64,000 nt of DNA from Lachnospiraceae bacterium. Lineage in GTDB: Bacteria > Bacillota > Clostridia > Lachnospirales > Lachnospiraceae. The notes beneath the pieces are model-generated. The model did not search any database. It was not told where the DNA came from and saw nothing but the letters and a program-made list of their open reading frames with translations. Shown piece after piece: positions 40,817-50,313 of this stretch (its first letter is position 1; each line of letters starts with the position of its first letter). The DNA is taken from NCBI GenBank assembly GCA_024692905.1, contig JAILLY010000102.1:1-64000 (forward strand). The letters are read 5' to 3'. The translations under genes and the position numbers were made by a program.

Positions 40817-41848
40817 ATGGAGAAGAAAAACATCGACTGGGCAAATATCGGATTCGGATATATCCCTACTGACTTTAGATACGTTTCCAATTTCAAAAAC
40901 GGTGCATGGGATGAGGGCGGACTCACGGAAGATTCAAATGTGGTCATCAGCGAATGCGCCGGTGTCCTTCAGTATGCACAGACCTGTTTTGAAGGCCTTA
41001 AGGCATATACGACGAAGGACGGAAGGACAGTCACCTTCAGGCCCGACTTAAACGCCGAGCGTATGATAGACAGCTGCAAGCGGCTCAAAATGCCCGTTTT
41101 CCCCAAAGAGAGGTTCCTTGAAGCCGTGGACCGGGTAGTGGCAGCCAATGCCGCATACGTTCCTCCCTACGGATCGGGTGCTACGATGTATCTTCGCCCT
41201 TATATGTTCGGAAGTTCCGCGGTCATCGGTGTCAAGCCGGCCGAGGAATACCAGTTCAGGCTTTTTGCAACGCCGGTAGGTCCTTATTTTAAGGGCGGCG
41301 CCAAGCCTATCTCGATAAGGGTGTGCGATTATGACCGTGCGGCACCGCACGGGACCGGTCATATCAAGGCAGGCCTCAATTATGCCATGAGCCTTTTTGC
41401 GATAGTTGATGCTCACGAGAAGGGCTTTGATGAGAATATGTATCTTGACGCCGCAACAAGGACAAAGGTAGAAGAGACCGGAGGCGCAAACTTTGTATTT
41501 GTCACGAAGGACGGCAAGTTTGTCACACCCAAGTCATCAAGCATACTTCCTTCCATAACCAGGCGTTCACTTGAGGTTGTCGCAAGGGATTATCTGGGGC
41601 TTGAGGTTGAGGAGAGAGAGGTCTTCTTCGATGAGGTCGAGGACTTTGCAGAGTGCGGATTGTGCGGCACCGCTGCGGTAATATCGCCCGTTGGCATGAT
41701 AAACGATCATGGCAGGGAGATATATTTCCCGGCCGGCATGGAGGAGATGGGGCCGATAACGAAGCGGCTGTATGAAACACTTACCGGCATCCAGATGGGC
41801 ACGGTTGAAGCGCCCGAAGGCTGGATCAGGGAGATTAAGGTTGATTAA
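40817..41848 (+). CDS. ilvE: Branched-chain amino acid aminotransferase
   Basis: 343 residues, class IV PLP enzyme. F-E-G-L-K-A-Y, the PLP Lys region L-D-A-A-T-R-T-K-V-E-E-T-G-G-A-N (Lys in R-T-K) and G-T-A-A-V-I-S-P-V-G downstream match the long eukaryote-like BCAT type. It transaminates leucine, isoleucine and valine. iorA and iorB follow at once, so the aminotransferase may start oxidative breakdown of amino acids to 2-oxo acids that the oxidoreductase then uses. Confidence 0.95.
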   Translation: MEKKNIDWANIGFGYIPTDFRYVSNFKNGAWDEGGLTEDSNVVISECAGVLQYAQTCFEGLKAYTTKDGRTVTFRPDLNAERMIDSCKRLKMPVFPKERFLEAVDRVVAANAAYVPPYGSGATMYLRPYMFGSSAVIGVKPAEEYQFRLFATPVGPYFKGGAKPISIRVCDYDRAAPHGTGHIKAGLNYAMSLFAIVDAHEKGFDENMYLDAATRTKVEETGGANFVFVTKDGKFVTPKSSSILPSITRRSLEVVARDYLGLEVEEREVFFDEVEDFAECGLCGTAAVISPVGMINDHGREIYFPAGMEEMGPITKRLYETLTGIQMGTVEAPEGWIREIKVD

Positions 41849-41871
41849 CCTGTGTTAGGAGATTGATTCTG

Positions 41872-43614
41872 ATGGATGATAATAAGGTCATGATGCTCGG
41901 TAATGAGGCGATAGCAAGGGGGGCATATGAAGCCGGCGTAAAAGTTTCGGCGGCATATCCCGGAACGCCGAGTACCGAGATAAGTGAGAATCTTGTCAAA
42001 TATAAAGATGAACTGTACTGCGAATGGTCGCCCAATGAGAAGGTGGCAATGGAAGTTGCCATAGGAGCGTCCTTTGCCGGAGTGCGTTCACTTGCATCGA
42101 TGAAGCATGTCGGTGTGAATGTTGCCGCCGATCCGCTTTACTCCATGTCATATATCGGTGTTACGGGCGGACTTGTGCTCGTTGCAGCTGACGATCCCGG
42201 ACTTTACAGTTCACAGAATGAGCAGGATTCGAGGATGGTTGCGAGGGCAGCCCATGTGGCTGTGATAGAGCCTTCGGATTCCGCGGAAGCTAAGGATTAT
42301 ATAAAGTTTGCATACGAACTCAGCGAGAAGTACGATACACCGGTCATATTCAGGACGACCACCAGGCTTTCGCATTCGCAGGGACTTGTGACTCTTGAGG
42401 ACAGGCTCGATATCGCGGATAAACCCTATGAGAGAAATCCCGCCAAGAATATAATGATGCCCGGATTTGCAAAGATGCGTCATGTCGTAGTCGAGGAGAG
42501 AGAAAAGAGACTGGCCGAAGATTCATGTGATTTTCCCATAAACAGGGTCGAGATGCGTGACACTTCGATAGGATTTATAACGAGCGGAATACCGTACCAG
42601 TATGTAAGGGAAGCGCTTCCCGACGCATCCGTGCTCAAGCTTGGACTTGTAAATCCCCTTCCGCGCAGGCTTATAGAGGATTTTGCATCAAAGGTTGATA
42701 AGCTTTATGTATTTGAGGAACTCGATCCGGTCATTGAGACGCAGGTCAGATCCTGGGGAATAGAGGTCACCGGTAAGGAGATATTCACCGTACAGGGTGA
42801 ATACAGCGCCAATCTCTTAAGGAAGGCAGTACTTAAACAGGATCCCGGTGCGGTAAAGGCCGAGGTCCCGAACCGTCCCCCGATACTGTGCCCGGGGTGT
42901 CCTCACAGGAGTGCGTTCACCGTACTCTCAAAGCTTAAGATCCATGCCGCAGGTGATATCGGCTGCTATACTCTGGGAGCCGTTCCGCCGCTCAGTGTCA
43001 TAGATACCACGGTATGTATGGGCTCGAGCATATCATCTCTTCACGGGATGGAGAAGGCAAAAGGAAAGGATTATATCAAGAACTGGGTTGCTGTCATAGG
43101 TGACTCGACATTTATGCATACAGGCGTAAACTCGCTTATGAACTTGGTATACAATCAGGGTACCGGTACCGTTATGATCCTTGATAATTCGACAACGGGA
43201 ATGACCGGACATCAGGATCATGCCGCTACGGGAAAGACACTTCAGGGTGATATAGTCCCCGCGATCAATATAATGGAGCTGTGCAGGGCTATCGGAGTCA
43301 GGCACGTATATGAGGTTGACGTGTTTGATGTCGAGAAGCTGGAGGAGACAATAAAACGCGAGGTGGCAAGGGACGAGGTTTCGGTGATAATCACAAAAAC
43401 CCCCTGCGTTCTCCTTAACAGGACTCCGGTGACCCATACCTGCCAGGTGGACGAAGAGAAGTGCAAAAAGTGCGGTATGTGCTTAAGACCCGGCTGTCCG
43501 GCAGTTACCAAGACGGCTGACGGTACGACGCGTATTGACACCACGATGTGCAACGGCTGCGGACTGTGTAAGAGTCAGTGCAAGTTCGGCGCGATCGTTG
43601 ATGTGCCGGTATAA
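41872..43614 (+). CDS. iorA: Indolepyruvate:ferredoxin oxidoreductase, alpha subunit
   Basis: 580 residues. Thiamine-diphosphate enzyme oxidising aryl (and possibly branched) 2-oxo acids to acyl-CoA with reduced ferredoxin. N-terminal domain G-N-E-A-I-A-R-G-A and A-Y-P-G-T-P-S-T-E-I, ThDP domain G-D-I-G-C-Y-T-L-G and G-D-S-T-F-M-H, and two C-terminal [4Fe-4S] motifs, C-x2-C-x2-C-x4-C (K-C-G-M-C-L-R-P-G-C) and C-x2-C-x2-C-x3-C. The ATG at 41872 is used; an in-frame TTG at 41863 is only one base after AGGAG. Confidence 0.95.
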   Translation: MDDNKVMMLGNEAIARGAYEAGVKVSAAYPGTPSTEISENLVKYKDELYCEWSPNEKVAMEVAIGASFAGVRSLASMKHVGVNVAADPLYSMSYIGVTGGLVLVAADDPGLYSSQNEQDSRMVARAAHVAVIEPSDSAEAKDYIKFAYELSEKYDTPVIFRTTTRLSHSQGLVTLEDRLDIADKPYERNPAKNIMMPGFAKMRHVVVEEREKRLAEDSCDFPINRVEMRDTSIGFITSGIPYQYVREALPDASVLKLGLVNPLPRRLIEDFASKVDKLYVFEELDPVIETQVRSWGIEVTGKEIFTVQGEYSANLLRKAVLKQDPGAVKAEVPNRPPILCPGCPHRSAFTVLSKLKIHAAGDIGCYTLGAVPPLSVIDTTVCMGSSISSLHGMEKAKGKDYIKNWVAVIGDSTFMHTGVNSLMNLVYNQGTGTVMILDNSTTGMTGHQDHAATGKTLQGDIVPAINIMELCRAIGVRHVYEVDVFDVEKLEETIKREVARDEVSVIITKTPCVLLNRTPVTHTCQVDEEKCKKCGMCLRPGCPAVTKTADGTTRIDTTMCNGCGLCKSQCKFGAIVDVPV

Positions 43615-43644
43615 AAAGAGTGCAATAGGTGAAAGGGATCTTAA

Positions 43645-44214
43645 ATGGAAACCAGAAATATAATGATCGTAGGCGTGGGCGGCCAGGGAACGCTCCTTAC
43701 AAGCAGGATATTAGGCGGTGTAATGCTGGGTGCCGGATATGACGTTAAGATGTCCGAGGTGCACGGCATGGCCCAGAGAGGCGGTTCCGTCGTAACCTAT
43801 GTCAGATACGGTGAGGCCGTTGCCGAGCCGATCGTGGAAGAGGGGCAGGCGGATGTGCTTATTGCCTTTGAGCAGCTTGAGGCTTTAAGATATGCTCACT
43901 TTCTCAAAAAAGACGGCGTTATCATCATAAACACCCAGAAGATCGATCCGATGCCGGTGGTCATCGGAGCCGCAGAATATCCGGAAGGTATAATAGACGG
44001 ACTTAAGAAGGATCATGAAGTGATAGCGGTGGATGCCATGGAAGAGGCGCTTAAGCTCGGAAATCCGAAAGTATTCAATGTTATAGTCCTCGGTGTGGCT
44101 GCAAGACATATGGATTTTGCAAAAGAGCAGTGGCTTGAGGTGATAGAGAAGACGGTAAAGTCAAAGTTTATTGAAATCAACAGGAAGGCTTTTGAGACAG
44201 GGTACGGCTTATAA
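43645..44214 (+). CDS. iorB: Indolepyruvate:ferredoxin oxidoreductase, beta subunit
   Basis: 189 residues with G-V-G-G-Q-G-T-L-L-T near the N-terminus and E-V-H-G-M-A-Q-R-G-G, the gamma-type 2-oxoacid oxidoreductase domain. It pairs with IorA. The last 38 bases overlap the end of the convergent PLP enzyme gene. Confidence 0.94.
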   Translation: METRNIMIVGVGGQGTLLTSRILGGVMLGAGYDVKMSEVHGMAQRGGSVVTYVRYGEAVAEPIVEEGQADVLIAFEQLEALRYAHFLKKDGVIIINTQKIDPMPVVIGAAEYPEGIIDGLKKDHEVIAVDAMEEALKLGNPKVFNVIVLGVAARHMDFAKEQWLEVIEKTVKSKFIEINRKAFETGYGL

Positions 44215-45289
44215 CGGATATTAAGGCATCGTTCATTTCGGGAGACATGAAGCATATCCTGAAATAACGGTTATCAAGGAAGGGGAAGGTGCAGCAGTTG
44301 CGTATCATCATCTTCTCCCTGATGCAGGCATCAAACAGGATGTCTGCATTTATTTTGTCATTTTCTATCCGGCAAAGTACAAAATTCGCAGACGGTTCAT
44401 AAACCTTGAGCATTCCGGTTGAGCGCAGCGCGTCGGTAACACGGCGGCGTTCGGTACTTATAAGTCTTCTTGTCTCCTCTATGTATCCGGTATCGGTAAA
44501 CATCAGTCCGCCCGCAAGTTCGGCAAGTGAGTTTATCGTCCACGGATCCTTTCTTGTATTGATCTTTTTGATAAGTTCCGAATTCCCGGTAACGGCATAC
44601 CCGAGCCTTAAGCCCGGTGCCGCAAAAAATTTTGATGTACCGCGCAAAAGGATTATGTTGTTGTAGTATCTTGTCAGCGGGATCGAACTTACGGCATCTT
44701 CCCCGCCCGTAAACTCCACATATGTTTCATCTACCATTACGAAAATGTCATACTGTTTGCATGCATCCAGTATCGTCCGCATTGTGTTCCTGTTTATACA
44801 TGTTGATGTGGGGTTGTTCGGATTGCACATTATGAGAAGATCGATGCTTTCGTTAAGCTGGGCAATAAGCCCCTTGTGGTCCAGGATGAAACCGTCCTCC
44901 TCCTTTAACGGGAAATACAGTGCGGTTCCGCCGCCGAGGGAAACCTCACGTTCATATTCGGAATAGGTGGGTCCGACAATGAGGGTCTTCTTGGGACGTG
45001 ATATCTGGATGAACAGTGAGATGAGTTCGGTCGAACCGTTGCCCACTATGATATTGTCGGGTTCACAGCCGCAGTAGTCCGAAATGGCTCTGCGAAGAGA
45101 GGTATATTCACGGTCCGGATATCCGGTTATAACGTCAAGATGTTCGGCAAGCCCGTGCCTTAATTTCTCCGACAGGCCGAGAGGATTGACATTTGCCGAA
45201 AAACTGACTATCCCGGAAGCCGGTATACCGTATATTTTTTCTATCTTTTCAAGGTCGCTTCCGTGAAAATGATCCATATGCTGTATCAT
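44177..45289 (-). CDS. Fold-type I PLP enzyme, threonine-phosphate decarboxylase (CobD)-like or HisC-like
   Basis: 370 residues. It begins H-G-S-D followed by V-S-F-S-A-N-V-N-P-L-G, the N-terminal pattern of CobD-type proteins, with N-P-N-N-P-T-S, D-E-T-Y-V-E-F and the PLP Lys in L-R-G-T-S-K-F-F-A-A-P-G-L-R-L-G-Y. CobD makes aminopropanol phosphate for cobalamin; close relatives are histidinol-phosphate aminotransferases, and no cob or his genes adjoin it, so the choice is open. Start ATG at 45289 follows GAGG by nine bases on the minus strand. Convergent overlap with iorB. Confidence 0.78.
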   Translation of the reverse strand: MIQHMDHFHGSDLEKIEKIYGIPASGIVSFSANVNPLGLSEKLRHGLAEHLDVITGYPDREYTSLRRAISDYCGCEPDNIIVGNGSTELISLFIQISRPKKTLIVGPTYSEYEREVSLGGGTALYFPLKEEDGFILDHKGLIAQLNESIDLLIMCNPNNPTSTCINRNTMRTILDACKQYDIFVMVDETYVEFTGGEDAVSSIPLTRYYNNIILLRGTSKFFAAPGLRLGYAVTGNSELIKKINTRKDPWTINSLAELAGGLMFTDTGYIEETRRLISTERRRVTDALRSTGMLKVYEPSANFVLCRIENDKINADILFDACIREKMMIRNCCTFPFLDNRYFRICFMSPEMNDALISVISRTLSQKPSC

Positions 45290-45310
45290 GGGTGTTAACC
45301 TCTTTTTTAA

Positions 45311-45340
45311 TTGCTAACGTAGACGCAGATATGGTATACT
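45311..45340 (+). promoter_or_regulatory. Putative promoter of the 45367-52409 operon
   Basis: TTGCTA (45311-45316), 18-base spacer, TATACT (45335-45340). Leader of only about 20 bases before the GTG at 45367. No other promoter of similar quality is seen before the genes that follow. Confidence 0.5.
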
Positions 45341-45366
45341 TAAATCTGTATAAAGTCAAGTAAAGT

Positions 45367-48300
45367 GTGGTGAGGAACTTGCATGAGATTGTAGACAGGC
45401 TGCTTAGCGGGGTTTTCGATTACGACAACGGAAAACTCTCTTTTTCCGTATCAAGAATTGAAGAAGTGCTTACCGTGGGCGAGATCTACGAAGGTTCCTT
45501 TACCATTGAAAGTCTCGATGAGCAACCCGCTTCGGGAAACGTATATACTTCCAGCATGCGCCTTGTCTGCCGCATCGACAGTTTTGAAGCCAAAAGCGTC
45601 GATGTTGCATTCCTCTTTGATTCTACAGGCCTTGAGCCCGGAGATACGGTAAAGGGGGATGTCCAGATAGTATCGGACAAGGGTGAATACTATATTCCTT
45701 TTGCTTTTTCCATAGTACGCAGCATAGTCAAGAGTTCCGTGGGGAACGTTAAGAATCTGTTCCACTTCACCAATCAGGCCCAGATGAGCTGGGAAGAAGC
45801 GGTTTCTTTATTTTATTCCCGGGAATTTCAACAGGTATTTGAGGGCAATGAGAGAGTCCACTATACCAAATACAGGGGATTTTCAAATCTTTCGGGCGAT
45901 GAGGAGAGCGTTGATGAGTTCCTTATCTCGATCAACAAGAAACAGCCCGTATATTACAGTGTTGATAAGACGATCCATGAATTCCTCAGCATATCCGAAT
46001 CGTTACGATGCGAATTACCGGTACGTAAATCAACATGGGGATATGTAAGTCTGTCGGTTTCAACCGACTGTGCTTTTCTGCGCCTTGAAAAGGACAGGCT
46101 GTGTGCGGATGATTTTCTGGGGAATGTACACAGATATGTATTCTTTGTGGAGGAGGACAAGCTCCATGAGGGCAAGAATTTCGGAAGGATAATATTCAAG
46201 AGCCCGCATCAGAAACTCGTTGTTACGATCGTTGCATCAAAGCGCATGAGCAATGAGGATTTAAGGATCGAAAGGCGGGAGAAGAGGAACCTTACGATGC
46301 GGCTCATGAGATACTATATCGCATTCCGCACCAAACACATCAATGTTAACACGTGGGTAAGGGATTCGCTAAAGATAGTTGAAAGGCTTAACGTTCTGGA
46401 CGACAAGAATCCGGAGTCACGTCTTTTCCAGTCCCAGCTCCTTCTGGTTTCCCAGCGGTTCAATGAAGCAAAGTGGATAATCGATCATGTTGCAAATGAT
46501 CTTAAGATACAGCGCAAGGATCCCACACTGTACAGTTATTATCTGTACCTTACCACGCTTTATTTAAGAGATGAAGCATACATAAACGAAGTTGCCGCCG
46601 AGGTTGAGGAACTGTATAAGGAAAACAGGGATGATTACAGGATCCTGTGGACGCTGCTTTACCTTGACGAAGAACTGTCCAATAACCATTCACAGAAGAT
46701 AGAGCTTATAGAGGAACAGTACAGGAACGGCTGCCGGAGCCCGATCATCTATGTCGAGGCTTATCAGTATTATGTCAATAATCCGGTGACTTTAAACAGG
46801 CTCGGTGAGTTCGAGATACAGATACTGCTGTGGGCGGCCAAGAACGGCCTGATGAACAATGAACTGTGCAAGCAGGTCCTCTATATCTGCGCCCGTACCA
46901 AGGAGTTTTCGGAACATCTACTCAATCTCCTCATAAGGATATATCGCATAAACGAGGATCCCGATGTCGTAAGTGCGATATGTTCGATGCTGATCAAAGA
47001 GGGAAAGACCGAAGAGAAGTATTTTGAATGGTACAGCATGGGCGTTCAGATGGGACTGCGCATAACCAAGCTGTATGAGTTTTATATGCTCTCGATACCG
47101 CTTGACAGGCAGGAACTTCTTCCCAAGCCGGTCATAATGTATTTCGGGTTCAGGAACCACCTTGACCATATACATCTTGCATATCTTTATGCAAACATGC
47201 TCCGCCACAGGTTTGATGTCCAGAAACTCTGCGAGGATTATGAACCGGCCATGAAGGCATTTGCGGCGGAACAGATCATGAAGGGACATATCAACCGTGA
47301 TCTTGCATACCTCTACGGTCAGGTCATCATCCCTTATGAGATAGATCCCGGGATCGTGAATGCTTTTGTCAAGCTGCTGTTCTCGTATGATGTAACGGTC
47401 GACGATCCCGATATCTTAAGGATATGCGTTGTTCAGGATGAATTTGAAGGAGAAAAGATCTATCCCGTTTTAAAGAAGCATGCATATCCCGATATATACA
47501 GCTCCAATTTCATGATCTTCGGCGAGGACGGATCCGGGAGGAGAAGGATAATATCCGCCGAAAAGGCAAGTCGCCTTATGGATGAGACGGTATACGTACC
47601 TCACATCAAGAACTATGTAATGGATAATGCGGGATTCAACCTTTATCTGTGCAGCGGTAGAAGGCATTATATCACGGTTGATTCGGAGAACGTTGATTTC
47701 TGCCGCGAACTTGTCGATTCGGTCGAGATCAGGGAAAGCTTCAAGCGGGATGTCAGGATGGAGCTGCTTCGGCATTATTATGATAATAATGAGATATCAA
47801 CGCTGGATGAATTCCTTATCAATATAGATCCCAGGATATTGAGCAGTAAGGACAGGGCGGAGCTCGTCGGTTATTTTGTGATCAGGGGAATGTATGACGA
47901 TGCATATGACATCATCACGGTATACGGTGCCGAGAAGGTTCCGGTCAAGACTGTTGTCAAGATATGTTCCCACATGATAGGCAGGAAGGAAGAACTTTAT
48001 GACGTCATGCTCGTCAAAGTGGCTTATCATGCTTTCATAAACGGTAAATATGATGTGCTTACCCTTCAGTACCTTGTTGAGAATTTTAACGGACTCACCA
48101 AGGAACTGAGGAATCTCTGGAAGGCCGCACGACAGTTTGATGTTGACTGTGACAAGCTTATGGAAAAGCTGATAATCCAGATGCTGGCAACCAGGACCAC
48201 GATCGGTGAGAAAGAGGAGCTGTTTGAGGAATATGTCAAGCACGGTCCGAGCACAAGGGTGGAACTGGCATACCTTTCCTATTGTGCATATGATTATTTT

Positions 48301-48933
48301 GTCAAGGAAAGGATGCTTGACAAGAGGGTGTTTGAGCATCTTGTCAAGAATTACAGAAGGGGCGAGGAACTGAATGACGCCTGCAAGCTCGCGCTTCTTA
48401 AGTATTACGCGGAGGACGAGAAGGAGTATGATGAACGGATCGGAGGAATGCTTTCCGACTTCCTGCGGGAGTTCCTTCAGGAAAACATCTACTTCGTATT
48501 TTTCAGGGAGTTTGTCCGGATATTGCCCGAGATAGCGGTTTATGACGACAAGACCATAATCGAATACAGGACAAGACCCGATGTGAGGGTACTGCTGCAT
48601 TATATAATAGAAGGCGAAGAGGAAGAGGAAAACTATCATACCGAGGAAATGCGCGATATGTACGGCGGTGTATTTTCAAGGGATTTCATCCTTTTCTTCG
48701 GAGAAAACCTTCAGTATTACATCACCGAGGAGAAGGACGGGCATGAGGAAGTCACGTTTTCGGATGCCGTTTCCATCTCGGATACGGTCGCTGACGGCAG
48801 GGAATCCAGATACGGACTGCTCAATGACATGGTTGTATCAAGGACACTTCAGGATGATGATACGCTGATGCAGCTGATGGAGGAATATGTAAGGGATGAG
48901 TGCTTCACGGACAGGGCATTTACCTATCTGTAA
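45367..48933 (+). CDS. Very large beta plus helical-repeat protein (DUF5717-like), unknown function
   Basis: 1188 residues; I recall this type as DUF5717 of Lachnospiraceae, function unknown. No signal peptide or membrane helix. The first 310 residues alternate short beta strands in two Ig-like modules (for example Y-E-G-S-F-T-I-E-S and K-G-D-V-Q-I-V-S). The rest is helical, with repeat spacing typical of TPR/Sel1-like solenoids (L-Y-S-Y-Y-L-Y-L-T-T-L-Y-L-R-D-E-A; L-A-Y-L-Y-G-Q-V-I). Tyr is abundant. The start codon is uncertain: GTG at 45367, or TTG at 45379 just after GAGG. First of four genes in an operon with spacings of 17, 10 and 20 bases. Probably a large intracellular scaffold. Confidence 0.7.
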   Translation: MVRNLHEIVDRLLSGVFDYDNGKLSFSVSRIEEVLTVGEIYEGSFTIESLDEQPASGNVYTSSMRLVCRIDSFEAKSVDVAFLFDSTGLEPGDTVKGDVQIVSDKGEYYIPFAFSIVRSIVKSSVGNVKNLFHFTNQAQMSWEEAVSLFYSREFQQVFEGNERVHYTKYRGFSNLSGDEESVDEFLISINKKQPVYYSVDKTIHEFLSISESLRCELPVRKSTWGYVSLSVSTDCAFLRLEKDRLCADDFLGNVHRYVFFVEEDKLHEGKNFGRIIFKSPHQKLVVTIVASKRMSNEDLRIERREKRNLTMRLMRYYIAFRTKHINVNTWVRDSLKIVERLNVLDDKNPESRLFQSQLLLVSQRFNEAKWIIDHVANDLKIQRKDPTLYSYYLYLTTLYLRDEAYINEVAAEVEELYKENRDDYRILWTLLYLDEELSNNHSQKIELIEEQYRNGCRSPIIYVEAYQYYVNNPVTLNRLGEFEIQILLWAAKNGLMNNELCKQVLYICARTKEFSEHLLNLLIRIYRINEDPDVVSAICSMLIKEGKTEEKYFEWYSMGVQMGLRITKLYEFYMLSIPLDRQELLPKPVIMYFGFRNHLDHIHLAYLYANMLRHRFDVQKLCEDYEPAMKAFAAEQIMKGHINRDLAYLYGQVIIPYEIDPGIVNAFVKLLFSYDVTVDDPDILRICVVQDEFEGEKIYPVLKKHAYPDIYSSNFMIFGEDGSGRRRIISAEKASRLMDETVYVPHIKNYVMDNAGFNLYLCSGRRHYITVDSENVDFCRELVDSVEIRESFKRDVRMELLRHYYDNNEISTLDEFLINIDPRILSSKDRAELVGYFVIRGMYDDAYDIITVYGAEKVPVKTVVKICSHMIGRKEELYDVMLVKVAYHAFINGKYDVLTLQYLVENFNGLTKELRNLWKAARQFDVDCDKLMEKLIIQMLATRTTIGEKEELFEEYVKHGPSTRVELAYLSYCAYDYFVKERMLDKRVFEHLVKNYRRGEELNDACKLALLKYYAEDEKEYDERIGGMLSDFLREFLQENIYFVFFREFVRILPEIAVYDDKTIIEYRTRPDVRVLLHYIIEGEEEEENYHTEEMRDMYGGVFSRDFILFFGENLQYYITEEKDGHEEVTFSDAVSISDTVADGRESRYGLLNDMVVSRTLQDDDTLMQLMEEYVRDECFTDRAFTYL

Positions 48934-48950
48934 CGGAGCCGGAGGTTTGA

Positions 48951-50303
48951 ATGGATACGGGAACCAGATATGTGGTCGGGTATGATCTTAACGACACCCT
49001 GACCCAGATCAGTTATTACGAACTGGATAATGATGCGCCAAAGACCCTGGTCTCGGACGGCGAAAACGAGAGACTGGGCATACCTACGCTTTTGTGCAAG
49101 AGAAGAAAGGTCAATCAGTGGAGTTTCGGAACCGAGGCAAGGCGCCTTATCACGTATGAAGGCGAAGCGGAAGCCGGGAAGCTTCTCAGTATGGCCGTTA
49201 ATGACAGGTCCATAGTCATAGACGGCGAAACATTTGCGGGAATGGATCTGCTGATCCTTTTTATCAGGAAATCCTTAAACCTGCTTTCGGTTTATGTTTC
49301 GGTGGAGCAGATAGAGAGCCTCATCTTTACGGTGCCTTCTCTTGACAGGAATATGATCGGAGTGCTTGAAAGAGTCGCTGCGGCCATTCCGGTGGAGCGG
49401 GGGAAGATACTGTTCCAGAGTTACAGCGAGAGTGTATATTATTATATGATCCATCAACAGCGCGAACTCTGGGAGACCGAGAGTGCCGTTTTCGATCATG
49501 ACGGAAAGAACATGACCTGCTATCATCTTAAGATGAACCACAGAACAACACCGATCGTCGGGGTGATAGATGAGTATACCTTTGAGGATGTGGCAGTACC
49601 TGATATGAGAGCCGTTTACGAAGACGGTGAAAACGAAGAGGAACAGACAGATGATGCTTCGGATGAAAAGACCGAAGGGGATGAAAAGACATCAAAGGAA
49701 GATATAGACAGGATGGATGAAGCCCTTCAGGAACTGTTCCATGACTTTTTAATGTCAAGGCCGATAAGATCCGCATATCTTTTGGGGAACGGTTTTGAGG
49801 CCGAGTGGTGTAAAAAGACAATAAGCTTTCTGTGCATGGGAAGGCGTGTGTTCCAGGGCAAGAACATGTATTCAAAGGGCGCCTGCTATTACGGCATGGA
49901 CAGGATAAAGCCCACGGAACTGAATTCCAAATATATATTCCTCGGCAAGGACAAGCTGCAGTTCAATCTCGGAATGAACATGAGGAGAAGGGACAAGGAT
50001 GAATATATTGCCCTCGCCGACGGAGGAGAAAACTGGTTTGATATAAGTACCGTTGTGGAATTCCTTCTTGTTTCGGGCAGCAGGGTAGACATGCTCGTAA
50101 CGCCCCTTGACGGCAAGGAGGTAAGGAACATAACGATAAATCTGGACGGACTTCCCAACCGCCCCGAAAAGACAACGAGGCTTAAGATGAAAGTCAGCTT
50201 CAGTTCGGGTGACACTCTGAGGATAAGGATTGAGGACATGGGCTTCGGTGAGATATTTCCCTCATCCATGCTCAGCTGGGAGAAGGAAGTCAGGATAGTA
50301 TGA
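48951..50303 (+). CDS. Degenerate Hsp70/actin-fold (ASKHA) protein, DUF5716-like
   Basis: 450 residues; I recall the family as DUF5716. Reading it against DnaK, segments fall in order: Y-D-L-N-D-T-L (residues 11-17) at phosphate loop 1; E-S-L-I-F-T-V-P-S (122-130) at the I-T-V-P-A strand; Q-S-Y-S-E-S-V-Y-Y-Y (156-165) at the E-P-T-A-A helix; V-F-D-H-D-G-K-N (180-187) at phosphate loop 2 (D-L-G-G-G-T); A-Y-L-L-G-N-G-F (275-282) at the adenosine strand; G-A-C-Y-Y-G (310-315) at the final V-A-x-G-A-A motif. Key glycines and acidic residues are partly lost, so ATP turnover may be weak or absent. An acidic insertion (about 225-262) and a C-terminal beta domain (about 345-450) replace the substrate domain. 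Likely partner of the large protein upstream. Confidence 0.68.
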   Translation: MDTGTRYVVGYDLNDTLTQISYYELDNDAPKTLVSDGENERLGIPTLLCKRRKVNQWSFGTEARRLITYEGEAEAGKLLSMAVNDRSIVIDGETFAGMDLLILFIRKSLNLLSVYVSVEQIESLIFTVPSLDRNMIGVLERVAAAIPVERGKILFQSYSESVYYYMIHQQRELWETESAVFDHDGKNMTCYHLKMNHRTTPIVGVIDEYTFEDVAVPDMRAVYEDGENEEEQTDDASDEKTEGDEKTSKEDIDRMDEALQELFHDFLMSRPIRSAYLLGNGFEAEWCKKTISFLCMGRRVFQGKNMYSKGACYYGMDRIKPTELNSKYIFLGKDKLQFNLGMNMRRRDKDEYIALADGGENWFDISTVVEFLLVSGSRVDMLVTPLDGKEVRNITINLDGLPNRPEKTTRLKMKVSFSSGDTLRIRIEDMGFGEIFPSSMLSWEKEVRIV

Positions 50304-50313
50304 GGTACGGGCA

